Positions 55,727-63,431 of a stretch of DNA of 64,000 nt are shown here, one piece after another. Under the pieces are notes generated by a model. That model was not told the origin of the DNA. It did no database searches and worked only from the letters and a program-made list of their open reading frames with translations. The translations under genes and the position numbers were made by a program. The DNA is taken from NCBI RefSeq assembly GCF_001611795.1, contig NZ_CP015098.1:6200001-6264000 (forward strand). Reading direction: 5' to 3'. The first letter of the stretch is position 1, and each line of letters starts with the position of its first letter. The stretch is from Streptomyces qaidamensis. GTDB taxonomy: Bacteria > Actinomycetota > Actinomycetes > Streptomycetales > Streptomycetaceae.

Positions 55727-56370
55727 CGCCCGGCTCCGGGGGCCAGCAGTACTTCCGAGCCCACCGGCCGGTAACCCGCCGCCTGGAACGCCCGCAGACT
55801 GCGGGCGTTCCCCGCCGCCACCTGCGCCCACACCGCAGCGCCCCCGGCCAGCTGCCGCGCCGCCGTGACCAGCCGCCGTCCGACCCCGCGGTGGCGCACC
55901 CCCTCGTCCACCTCGACGGCGACCTCCCACCGACCGGCCACCCCACGGCCCAGCACGAGCACACCGCCGTCCGCCGCCCACACCCGCACGCCCTCACGCC
56001 GCCTGCGGGCCGCCGCCACGCGCGGATGCCCGGGGTCGTCGATCTCCGTCAGCGCGATCGGCGGCTCGCCGGGCAGCGCGGCACCGGTCAGCAGCACGTC
56101 GACCGTGTCGGAGACCCGCCCCGTCCGGTCCATGAGGGCCGTCAGGAAGCGGGCGTTCATCGTGGCCGCGAGCGCGTCGCAGTCGGTCCGGGCGAGGGCG
56201 TCGCGCACCCAGTCCGGGTCCTCGTCGGTGAAGACGACCGAGTGGGCCGTGAAGGCGAGTACCCCCGCGTCCCGGGGCGAGGGCTGGGACACGATCGTCG
56301 TCCCGCCGTCCGCCGGCGGGAAGACGCCCCGCGCCGCCGCGTCGAGTATGCCCCCGAGGCTGTCCGCCAC
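55693..56370 (-). CDS. GNAT-family N-acetyltransferase
   Basis: 225 residues. The C-terminal GNAT domain has WEVAVEVDEGVRHRGVGRRL (acetyl-CoA pyrophosphate loop, about residues 150-169) then VTAARQLAGGAAVWAQVAAG and NARSLRAFQAAGYRPVGSEV. The N-terminal 90 residues, including FTAHSVVFTDEDPDWVRDAL, have a second, weak acetyltransferase-like fold. The acceptor is unknown. GTG 56370 is seven bases after AGGAG. It is divergent from the merR gene with a 49-bp gap, so the MerR protein may regulate it. The last 34 bp overlap the convergent propeller gene. Confidence 0.88.
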   Translation of the reverse strand: MADSLGGILDAAARGVFPPADGGTTIVSQPSPRDAGVLAFTAHSVVFTDEDPDWVRDALARTDCDALAATMNARFLTALMDRTGRVSDTVDVLLTGAALPGEPPIALTEIDDPGHPRVAAARRRREGVRVWAADGGVLVLGRGVAGRWEVAVEVDEGVRHRGVGRRLVTAARQLAGGAAVWAQVAAGNARSLRAFQAAGYRPVGSEVLLAPGAGRHRKMPVWPSE

Positions 56371-56381
56371 CGTCGCGCTCC

Positions 56382-56412
56382 TTGAGTCTCCACCCGATGG
56401 AGGGTCCAGACT
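56382..56412 (+). promoter_or_regulatory. MerR-type promoter/operator
   Basis: TTGAGT (-35, 56382-56387) and CAGACT (-10, 56407-56412) are separated by 19 bp, the long spacer typical of MerR-controlled promoters. Inside it lies the inverted repeat CTCCA-CCCGA-TGGAG (56388-56402). Transcription would begin close to the merR ATG at 56420, so the message is probably leaderless. The hexamer match at -10 is only partial. Confidence 0.55.
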
Positions 56413-56419
56413 CGCAGAC

Positions 56420-56848
56420 ATGATCGATGACGGCACCGGACTGCTCACCATCGGGGAACTGGCCCGGGTCACCGGACTCACCGTGCGCACCGTCCGCTAC
56501 TGGTCCGACCAGGGCGCCCTGCCTCCGGTGGCCCGGTCCGCGGGCGGCTACCGGCTGTACGACGCGCCGTCGGTGGCCCGGCTGGAGCTGATCCGCACCC
56601 TGCGCGAGCTGGGCCTCGGCCTGGCGGACGTACGCCGGGTCCTGTCCGGTGAGACCACCGTCGCGCAGGTCGCGGCGGCGCACGTGATCGCGCTGGACGC
56701 GCAGATCCGGTCGCTCAAGGTGACCCGCGCGGTGCTGTCAACGGTGGCGAAACGGGGCTCGGACACGGAGGAGATGAGGCTCGTGAACAGACTGGCACGC
56801 CAGTCGGCGGCCGAACGGCGGCGGATCGTGGAGGAGTTCGTGGACTAG
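56420..56848 (+). CDS. MerR family regulator, cut short by an in-frame TAG
   Basis: 142 residues to TAG 56846-56848. The winged helix is IGELARVTGLTVRTVRYWSD then QGALPPVARSAGGYRLYDAP, with a dimerisation helix ending in MRLVNRLARQSAAERRRIVE and EFVD. In related streptomycete proteins, as I remember them, the chain continues with EVFxGLD; here the codon after EFVD is TAG where GAG would encode that Glu. The sequence after the stop, from GTG 56849, stays in frame and resembles the missing half. The short protein could still bind DNA as a dimer. Confidence 0.85.
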   Translation: MIDDGTGLLTIGELARVTGLTVRTVRYWSDQGALPPVARSAGGYRLYDAPSVARLELIRTLRELGLGLADVRRVLSGETTVAQVAAAHVIALDAQIRSLKVTRAVLSTVAKRGSDTEEMRLVNRLARQSAAERRRIVEEFVD

Positions 56849-57334
56849 GTGTTCCACGGGCTGGACACCGCGGACCCGATGATCCGGGAACGCATGCGGA
56901 GCACCGCCGCCGAGCTGCCCGAGGAGCCCGCCCCCGAGCAGGTCGACGCCTGGCTGGAGCTGGCGGAGATGCTCCAGGACCCGGACTTCCGGGCCGAGAT
57001 GCGCAAGGTGGCCGAGTTCAACGCGGCCGACCACGGGCACGACGCGCCCGCCGGGGCGTCCATGTGGTTCTCCCGGCGGCTCGTGCGGCTGGGCGCCGAC
57101 GCCGTCGAGCGGGGCATCGCCCCAGGCTCGCCGGACGTGGCCGAGGTGCTGAGCGCACTGCTGGGCGACGCCGACCCGGCGACCGTGCTCACCCGGCTGC
57201 GGTCGCACGCCACCCACCGGGTCGCCCGGTACCGCGAGTTGCTCGCCGTCGTGAAGGGCGCCGGGCCCGAGGCCGCGTACCGGGAGGAGTTCGCCTGGGT
57301 GGTCGCCGCGCTGGAGGCACGCACCGCCGGTTAA
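56849..57334 (+). CDS. Detached C-terminal half of MerR-family regulator
   Basis: 161 residues beginning with GTG immediately after the TAG of the previous frame and in the same phase. It reads VFHGLDTADPMIRERMRSTA then AELPEEPAPEQVDAWLELAE and WFSRRLVRLGADAVERG, all helical, matching the effector-binding half of a longer MerR regulator. No ribosome site can lie upstream because the previous coding frame ends there, so independent translation would rely on read-through or re-initiation. Best viewed as the separated second half of one gene. Confidence 0.7.
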   Translation: MFHGLDTADPMIRERMRSTAAELPEEPAPEQVDAWLELAEMLQDPDFRAEMRKVAEFNAADHGHDAPAGASMWFSRRLVRLGADAVERGIAPGSPDVAEVLSALLGDADPATVLTRLRSHATHRVARYRELLAVVKGAGPEAAYREEFAWVVAALEARTAG

Positions 57335-57393
57335 CCTGACCTCCGTCAGACCTGCGTCATCAGGACGCACAGCACGAGATGAGGGGCGGATCG

Positions 57394-57606
57394 GTGGCGG
57401 ACATCGAGGAAGCACGCAAGCAGTTCGAGCGGATCGATACGGACGGTGACGGATTCATCACCGCTGCCGAGTTCAAGGCCGCCCTGGCCCGGTCGGGGGA
57501 CTGGAACGTCACCGAGTCGGTCGCCGAGGTCGTCATCAAGACCCGCGACCTCGACGGCGACAAGCGGCTGAGCTTCGACGAGTTCTGGGCCTACCTGAGC
57601 AAGTAG
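57394..57606 (+). CDS. Small EF-hand calcium-binding protein
   Basis: 70 residues from GTG 57394 (ATG 57379, adding five residues, is an alternative with no better ribosome site). Two EF-hand loops: DTDGDGFITAAE (about residues 18-29), with canonical Asp/Glu ligands, and DLDGDKRLSFDE (about 53-64). No signal peptide, so cytoplasmic. Streptomycete relatives (CabB/calD-type) bind Ca2+ and affect development; a direct role here is inferred from similarity only. A strong hairpin follows. Confidence 0.9.
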   Translation: MADIEEARKQFERIDTDGDGFITAAEFKAALARSGDWNVTESVAEVVIKTRDLDGDKRLSFDEFWAYLSK

Positions 57607-57629
57607 CCCGCCCGGGCGCAGCCCAGCGA

Positions 57630-57664
57630 AGGGGCCCGGTCCGCGATCGCCGGACCGGGCCCCT
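57630..57664. terminator. Bidirectional terminator, 14-bp perfect stem
   Basis: AGGGGCCCGGTCCG and CGGACCGGGCCCCT flank a seven-base loop between the convergent EF-hand and mcrC genes. Confidence 0.85.
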
Positions 57665-57740
57665 CGCCATGCCGGGAGAGAAGGGCACGAGACCCCCACC
57701 AGGCACGGAACAGTCCACATGCCCCGCGGGTCGACCATGG

Positions 57741-58976
57741 TCACGAGGCTCCACGAGGCGCCTCGGGGCGGGTGTCGGCCGCCGTGGCGGTGATCCGGTC
57801 CGCCAGGTCCGCGACGGCCGACAGCAGCCCGGCCGGTGGGAGGGCGAGGTCCAGGGTGTGGGCGGTGACGGTGATGCCGGAGCGGCGGATGACGTGGTCC
57901 GTGGGTCCGTCCTGGGTGGTGGCGGCATACACCAGATGGCCGTGCGGCAGGCCGAGCGCGGTGCAGTAGCCGAGCAGCTGGCCGAGGTGGCCGGTGGAGG
58001 GCGCGGCTCTGTCGAGGAACACGTACTTCGCGTCGATCACGGAGACCGGACGGCTTGCCCGGTACAGCACGATGTCCGGCCGCAGCCGCACCCGGCGGGC
58101 CTCGTCCAGCCGGTGGTGCCCCTCCTGCCCGGCGCACCGGACGCCCCGGCGGGCCAGGACGTCGCCGAGCGCCGTCGTGAGGAACCGCTCGAACACGTCC
58201 GGCAGGTGGAGCAGGAAGCCCTCCGCCGTGACGGAGCTGCCGCCCTCCGGCTGGACGGAACGGGCGGACAGCACCAGCTCCGCGAGCCGCAGCACCCGCG
58301 TGTAGCGGGAGTTGAGGCGGTTCGGTGTCCAGTGGGGCAGCGGCGCGCCCGGGCGGAGGGGACGGACGCCCGAGAGCCGGCCGGCGAGGTGGTGCAGGGC
58401 CTGCCGGGTGCGTACGGGAACGCCCGGCAGCCGGGCGGCCAGGCGCAGGGCCGTGAGCAGGACGCGGTTCTCGGCGATGTCGGGGGTGTGGTCGTCGTAG
58501 CGCACGGCGACCGGCAGCGGCAGGCCGACGCGGCGCAACTGGTCCGCCGTGCGGATCCGGCCGCGGATCAGGGGCAGGTCCTCCTCGACCGTGCGGTAGC
58601 CGTGCATCACCCCGGTGTCGAGCGTGCGGCGTGCGGTGCGGGCGAGCAGGTCGGCGACCGCGGGGAGGAGTTCGTCCGACTCGGCCGCGTCGACCGGCTC
58701 GGGCCGCCAGGGGTCGTCGGAGGAGTAGGAGAGCAGGAACAGCAGGTCCCGCACGGGGAGTTTGGGGCGCAGGTGGAGCTGGACGGTCCCGCCGGAGGGG
58801 GTGCGCAGCCGGACCAGCCCGGCCTTCTGGTTCCCGCGCAGCCGCCAGCGTCCGCCCGCCGCGGGGGTCAGCCGCACCAGGTCGGGCACGGTGAGCAGTC
58901 CGGCGAGCTGGTCGCCCGTCAGCTCCCGCACGAGGCCGGGGCCGGTCTCCGGGACGGTGAGGAGGAGGCCGGTCAC
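57741..58976 (-). CDS. mcrC: McrC-like nuclease subunit of McrBC
   Basis: 411 residues. The N-terminal half binds the McrB ring (LLLTVPETGPGLVRELTGDQ, LRPKLPVRDLLFLLSYSSDD). The C-terminal PD-(D/E)xK nuclease core reads RRVRLRPDIVLYRASRPVSV with Asp, then IDAKYVFLD with the D-A-K catalytic motif (about residues 315-340). It cleaves DNA after GTP-driven translocation by McrB, normally at modified cytosines, as a type IV restriction system against phage or foreign DNA. GTG 58976 overlaps the mcrB stop (GTGA), coupling the subunits. Confidence 0.88.
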   Translation of the reverse strand: MTGLLLTVPETGPGLVRELTGDQLAGLLTVPDLVRLTPAAGGRWRLRGNQKAGLVRLRTPSGGTVQLHLRPKLPVRDLLFLLSYSSDDPWRPEPVDAAESDELLPAVADLLARTARRTLDTGVMHGYRTVEEDLPLIRGRIRTADQLRRVGLPLPVAVRYDDHTPDIAENRVLLTALRLAARLPGVPVRTRQALHHLAGRLSGVRPLRPGAPLPHWTPNRLNSRYTRVLRLAELVLSARSVQPEGGSSVTAEGFLLHLPDVFERFLTTALGDVLARRGVRCAGQEGHHRLDEARRVRLRPDIVLYRASRPVSVIDAKYVFLDRAAPSTGHLGQLLGYCTALGLPHGHLVYAATTQDGPTDHVIRRSGITVTAHTLDLALPPAGLLSAVADLADRITATAADTRPEAPRGAS

Positions 58977-61165
58977 GCCTCCTCCGGGGCCCGCCCCAGC
59001 GCCGCACGCAGCGCGGGCAGGCCGTACTCCTCCTCCACGTCGATCCCGGTGCCGTAGAGCTGGTCCTCCAGCAGGGGCAGGATCTGGGTGCGCCAGACGA
59101 GGTCGAGCCCGTCCGGCCGGGCGGCGGCGGGCTTCATCAGGTACGACGGCCCGATGGCCCGGTCGGTGTCCCCGAGACGGGAGTTGAGCTCGTCCAGCAG
59201 CCGGGCGGCGGTGTCCGGCAGGCCGCGCTCCCGCAGCCAGCGGTCCAGCAGGCCCCGGACCGGCGGCTTCTCGGGGGAGAGGCGGCGGAAGGCGAACCGG
59301 CGCCGCATCGCCGCGTCGACCAGGGCGATCGAACGGTCGGCGGTGTTCATCGTGCCGACGAGGAACAGGTTGCCCGGCAGGGTGAACGGCGCCTGCGGGC
59401 TGTACTGGGTGGTGACGGGCTCCTCGCGGTACTCCAGCAGGAAGTACAGCTCGCCGAAGACCTTCGCCAGGTTGGCCCGGTTGATCTCGTCGACGACCAG
59501 GACGTACGGGTTGGACGGGTCCTTCGCGGCGCGCTCGGCGAGCAGCCGGAACGGCCCGGGAACGACGTCGAACACCACCGAGCCGTTCTCGCCCCGGACC
59601 GGACGGAAGCCCTCGAAGAAGTCCTCGTAGGTGTACGAGGGGTGGAACTGCACGAGCTCGACCCGGTCGGGTCCGGCCAGATGCCGGGCGAGGGCGCGGG
59701 CCAGGTAGGTCTTCCCGGTGCCGGGCGGGCCGTGGAAGACGAGCTGCCCCTGCTCCTGGAGCTGTTCGGCGGTCTCCCGGAGCCAGTCCAGCGGCATCAG
59801 CAGCCGCGCGGCCAGCTCCTCGGTGACGGGCGGCAGTTCGAGCGGCTTGGTGACGTCGACGTCGACCAGTTCTTCGGCGACGACGTCCTCCAGGCCGGCC
59901 CGTTCGGCGAGTTCGGCGGCGATGCTGCTGACGTCGTAGAGCGTCGGCGGCAGCGGCAGCCGGGCCTGCACCCGCTCGGGCAGCTCCGCGCGGACGAGCG
60001 GCCGCTCGGCGGTGGCCCAGCTCACCGGGCGGCGCCGGGCGTTGTCGAGGCCGTCCGTCGCGTCGTACGCGGCCGGGCCCTGGACCGTGCCGACGTGCAC
60101 CTCGTCCGGGGTGACGGTGACGACCAGGTCGCCCGGCTGCATCAGGGTGAGGAAGGCGTGCAGCTGGTACGCGGCCTGTCCGCGCAGTTGGGCGCTGGCC
60201 TCGGGCATCGCCTCGGCGACGGCCCGCTGGACGTCCTGCTTGGCGGAGCCGGCGGGGACGTCGGGGATCTCGCGCCAGGACATCGAGCAGTAGCCCTGCC
60301 GGAGCCAGTCCGGGACGAGGTTGCGTCCGTCGACGTTGTACCCGCGCACCAGCCAGCCGCGCTGCTCGTGCTCGACGGCACCCTTGCGCCATCGGCCGAC
60401 CCAGGGCTCATCGTAGAAGTCGACCGCTTGCCCGGTCTGCTCCTGGAGCGTGCGGCACAGCTCCAGCAGGTCGAGGTCGTCGTCTCCGGTGGGTTCGGGG
60501 AGCTCGTCCGCGAACGCCTTGACGATCTCCTGCTTGTGGTAGGCGCTGGCGATCGGCTGGAAGAATGCCGGGAAGAGCAGGAACAGCAGGACGTGGATCT
60601 GCGCCCGCCCCTTCTTGTGCCCGACCGACTCCTGGATGTCCAGGCACAGGGCCCTGAACGCCAGCGGGTCCCGCAGCACCGCCTCCCGCTCCGCGGCGGC
60701 CGTTCCCGCGAGCCGCTCCACCAGCAGCACCAGGATCTGGAACTGCGCCCACCGGTAGTTGAGGAAGCCCTGGCCGCCGTTGAGGAAGCCCGTCAGGCCC
60801 GGCTCCAGGTCCGCCGGGAGGGCCACCGGGCGGTCGGCCCAGGAGAGCACCTCGCCGAGGATCTGCCGCTTCTTGGCCGGCCCGATCTGCTCGGGCACCA
60901 GCGGGGCCATGTTCACGAACAGCAGCTCGGCGGCGAGCACGACGGTCGCGTCCGGGGCGCCGTCGAGCTGCCGGCGCAGTTTGACCAGGAAGGTGTCCGA
61001 GGACTCGTCCGGCCGGTCCACGAACCGTCTGCGCAGATCCGAGGCCGTCGTACCGGTCCAGGCCGGGAACTCCTCGGCGAAGGCGGACTTCCCGCTCATC
61101 AGCCCGTCGTGGAAGACCCGCCGCACCGCCGCCACGACATCGGTACTCTCCGGCCGCCTCGCCAC
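58973..61165 (-). CDS. mcrB: McrB-like GTPase subunit with N-terminal recognition region
   Basis: 730 residues from GTG 61165. The first 250 residues are helical (NGGQGFLNYRWAQFQILVLL, HVLLFLLFPAFFQPIASAYH). Residues about 265-410 (GWLVRGYNVDGRNLVPDWLR, GYCSMSW, QPGDLVVTVTPDEVHVGTVQ) look like an EVE/PUA-type modified-base reader. The AAA+ domain has Walker A FHGPPGTGKTYLARALARHL (about 478), Walker B YVLVVDEINRANLAKVFGEL and the McrB hallmark VGTMNTADRSIALVDAAMRR. The reader domain identification is inference. The upstream 786-bp region has no gene, so the pair is a stand-alone defence operon. Confidence 0.87.
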   Translation of the reverse strand: MARRPESTDVVAAVRRVFHDGLMSGKSAFAEEFPAWTGTTASDLRRRFVDRPDESSDTFLVKLRRQLDGAPDATVVLAAELLFVNMAPLVPEQIGPAKKRQILGEVLSWADRPVALPADLEPGLTGFLNGGQGFLNYRWAQFQILVLLVERLAGTAAAEREAVLRDPLAFRALCLDIQESVGHKKGRAQIHVLLFLLFPAFFQPIASAYHKQEIVKAFADELPEPTGDDDLDLLELCRTLQEQTGQAVDFYDEPWVGRWRKGAVEHEQRGWLVRGYNVDGRNLVPDWLRQGYCSMSWREIPDVPAGSAKQDVQRAVAEAMPEASAQLRGQAAYQLHAFLTLMQPGDLVVTVTPDEVHVGTVQGPAAYDATDGLDNARRRPVSWATAERPLVRAELPERVQARLPLPPTLYDVSSIAAELAERAGLEDVVAEELVDVDVTKPLELPPVTEELAARLLMPLDWLRETAEQLQEQGQLVFHGPPGTGKTYLARALARHLAGPDRVELVQFHPSYTYEDFFEGFRPVRGENGSVVFDVVPGPFRLLAERAAKDPSNPYVLVVDEINRANLAKVFGELYFLLEYREEPVTTQYSPQAPFTLPGNLFLVGTMNTADRSIALVDAAMRRRFAFRRLSPEKPPVRGLLDRWLRERGLPDTAARLLDELNSRLGDTDRAIGPSYLMKPAAARPDGLDLVWRTQILPLLEDQLYGTGIDVEEEYGLPALRAALGRAPEEA

Positions 61166-61951
61166 TGTGCCCCACCCCCAGGTGCTCGATGCTCCAGCTT
61201 AGGAGGGATCCGTGCCGTGCGGGCCGGTATGCCCGGTCCGGCTCGTGGCTGCTCCCCATCGGAGCCCTCAACTCCACGGGCGACTTTCGGTCAACCTGCG
61301 TCACACAGTTCACAGGAATCACACAGGTAGCTCGTCGGAATGTGCGCTTTTTTGTGCGGCTGCTTCACGCCAGGCAGTGCGTGAGCCCGCAGTTAATCCC
61401 TGTTACCGGCTGTCGGCCTGTGGCTATGGTGACTGTCGTGCTCGGCGGGACATGACCACCCGCTACGGCACGACTTCAGTGAGCGCCCGGGGGAACCGGC
61501 GCCGCTACGGGGGAGGGGAGTTCGTCATGCCGCCATGCCGGCAGTCGGCTGCGATGCCGACCCGTGTCCACGTGGGGACGCCGTCCGGAAACGGTTGGGC
61601 CAGGGGGAAGAGCTCCGACAGCGGCAGCACCGCCCACGTCGGCCGCCGCTGACGGTGGCGTGACCGGCCGGCGGCATGCCGTCAACGTCCGTAAGGGACT
61701 TGCGGCGCCGCCCCCCGGCGCGGGCGGTGCGGATGCCGCCCCGCTTCCCCGCTCCGGGCACCGCAGCGGGTCCTTCCTCAGCCGCCTCGTGAGCCTTCCT
61801 CACCCCCGCCGACTCCCGGTGTCGTCCGAGGGGTGGCGGGCCGGCCCGGCAAGGCGCGCGCAGGAACATGTCGCCCATTCCCAGCACAGCGCAGCGAGGA
61901 CCTGCCGAACGGCCGGCCCGCAAGCAGTCCTGACCAGAAAGGAACAGAGAC
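61166..61951. other. 786-bp gap with no confident gene
   Basis: Upstream of mcrB and of the secreted-protein genes. Bases 61280-61430 are AT-richer, with candidate hexamers GTTACC and TATGGT 17 bp apart (about 61400-61428). A 66-codon frame, 61452-61652, begins MTTRYGTTSVSARGNRRRYG with a possible ribosome site but is Arg/Ser-rich and ends in MPPCRQSAAMPTRVHVGTPS then GNGWARG...; it may be a short peptide or a remnant. Nothing else is supported. Confidence 0.5.
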
Positions 61952-62812
61952 GTGAAGCCGATGACCAAACTGGCCCTGCCGGCCCTCGCCGTGGCCGGCG
62001 GGATCCTGGTAGCCGTCGCGGGGACCAGCCTCGCCCAGGGGGAATCCGGGACGCGGGCCGAGACCGCGGCGCCGGTGGCGAAGGCCTTCGTCGGAGACCC
62101 GGAGGATCCGGCCACATGGCGGCTGCCCGTGGAGACGTTCGCGCCGACCAAGGCCCAGACGCGCATGGTCAGCGCCACCCGTGACGAGTTGATCGACGCC
62201 TGCATGGACGGCAAGGGCTTCCCCGAGTGGACCCCGGCCCCGGATCTCCCGGACCTCGGTGGAACGACTCTGACCGACTGGCGGTACGGCATCCACGACG
62301 CCCAAGAGGCCCGGGCGCACGGCTACCACCCGGACCCGGCGGCACAGAACGCCTACGACGACGCCCTCTCCCGGGACAAGTCCGGCGACACCGACCGCGG
62401 TGCCCTGCGCTCCTGCGTCGACCAGGCGGACGGCGGTGTGCCCCGCCTCGCCGTGTCCCCCCTGGTCAATCAGATCGGCGGCTACTCCTACCAGACGGCG
62501 CGCGAGGCACCCGAAGTGCAGAAGGCGTTCCAGCAGTGGTCGGAGTGCATGAAGACCAAGGGCTTCGCCTACGCCCAGCCGATGGACGCCGCGGAGGACT
62601 CCCGTTTCCTCAGCGCCGACGAGGCGACCGAGCTGGAGAAGGACACCGCGGTGGCGGATGTCGCGTGCCGGGACAAGGCCAACGTCGAGAAGACGTGGTT
62701 CGACGCCGAAGCCCGCATCCAGGAGCAGGAGATCAGCAAGAGCCGAGCGGCGCTCGATGAGCAGCGGGCCGGCATCAAGACGGCCGTGGCCAAGGCTCGG
62801 GCCCTCGACTGA
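61952..62812 (+). CDS. Secreted protein of unknown function with four cysteines
   Basis: 286 residues from GTG 61952, which is eight bases after AAGGA; ATG 61961 is an alternative. A signal peptide (KLALPALAVAGGILVAVAGT, then SLAQG, cleavage near residue 29) precedes a soluble domain with DELIDACMDGKGFPEWTPAP (about residue 75), ALRSCVDQADGG, FQQWSECMKTKGFAYAQPMD (about 195) and VADVACRDKANVEKTWFDAE (about 240), then a charged coiled coil. The two CM-K-GF motifs suggest an internal duplication; Cys pairs probably form disulfides. I do not recognise a named domain. First of three consecutive exported-protein genes. Confidence 0.82.
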   Translation: MKPMTKLALPALAVAGGILVAVAGTSLAQGESGTRAETAAPVAKAFVGDPEDPATWRLPVETFAPTKAQTRMVSATRDELIDACMDGKGFPEWTPAPDLPDLGGTTLTDWRYGIHDAQEARAHGYHPDPAAQNAYDDALSRDKSGDTDRGALRSCVDQADGGVPRLAVSPLVNQIGGYSYQTAREAPEVQKAFQQWSECMKTKGFAYAQPMDAAEDSRFLSADEATELEKDTAVADVACRDKANVEKTWFDAEARIQEQEISKSRAALDEQRAGIKTAVAKARALD

Positions 62813-62842
62813 CCACCGAACGACGTCAGGAGATCACAGATC

Positions 62843-63328
62843 ATGTCCCATCTGGTCAAGCGGGCCGCAGTCGTCGGTGCCGCCCTCGCCGCCGTGTTCA
62901 CCATGGCCCCGAACGCCCAAGCGCTGGACGGCGACCACCACAACCTCTACTCCCCGTCCGCATGTGACGATCACTGGAGGTCGGCGTTCTCCTTCCACAT
63001 CTTCTTCAACTCGAACCTGAAGGGTTCGTACCGCAACATCGGTTACTCCGTCTACGACTTCGGCTCGCTCAAGGCGGGCGCGGGTGACCCCAACCACTAC
63101 CCCCTGCGGTTCTGCCAGATGGGCGCGTCCGCTCCGTGGCCCGGTTCCAACCAGAAGATCAAGAACAACGCCGCATCCGCGAGGAACGACCACTACAAGT
63201 ACATCGGCCGCGTGTACTACCGCAGTGGCTACAAGGGCGCGCAGGACGTGCTGAGCCCGAACGAGACCATCGGCAAGTTCTCGAAGGTCTACAACGAGAA
63301 CGCCTCCTTCAAATGGACCAGTTCCTGA
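62843..63328 (+). CDS. Small secreted protein of unknown function
   Basis: 161 residues. Signal peptide RAAVVGAALAAVFTMAPNAQ then ALDGD (cleavage near 28). The mature protein of about 130 residues is rich in Tyr, Phe, Asn and His (HNLYSPSACDDHWRSAFSFH, YKYIGRVYYRSGYKGAQDVL) with two cysteines, likely one disulfide, and lower GC than its neighbours. No recognised domain. It follows the previous gene by 30 bp; ATG 62843 is ten bases after AGGAG. The composition suits a surface or structural protein, or a small effector; these are guesses. Confidence 0.82.
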   Translation: MSHLVKRAAVVGAALAAVFTMAPNAQALDGDHHNLYSPSACDDHWRSAFSFHIFFNSNLKGSYRNIGYSVYDFGSLKAGAGDPNHYPLRFCQMGASAPWPGSNQKIKNNAASARNDHYKYIGRVYYRSGYKGAQDVLSPNETIGKFSKVYNENASFKWTSS

Positions 63329-63431
63329 GGGGCATTCACATGCCGTTCGTCGACCGCCGCGGCCTCCGTCTCCCTGAAGGTCGCGCCGGTATCTCACTCG
63401 TGCCCCGGAAGTCCCCATTGGAGGACGGCAG

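Noticed and set aside
61452..61652. 66-codon frame as a confident gene
   Set aside because: It lacks family similarity and a clear role; kept only as a note in the gap description.
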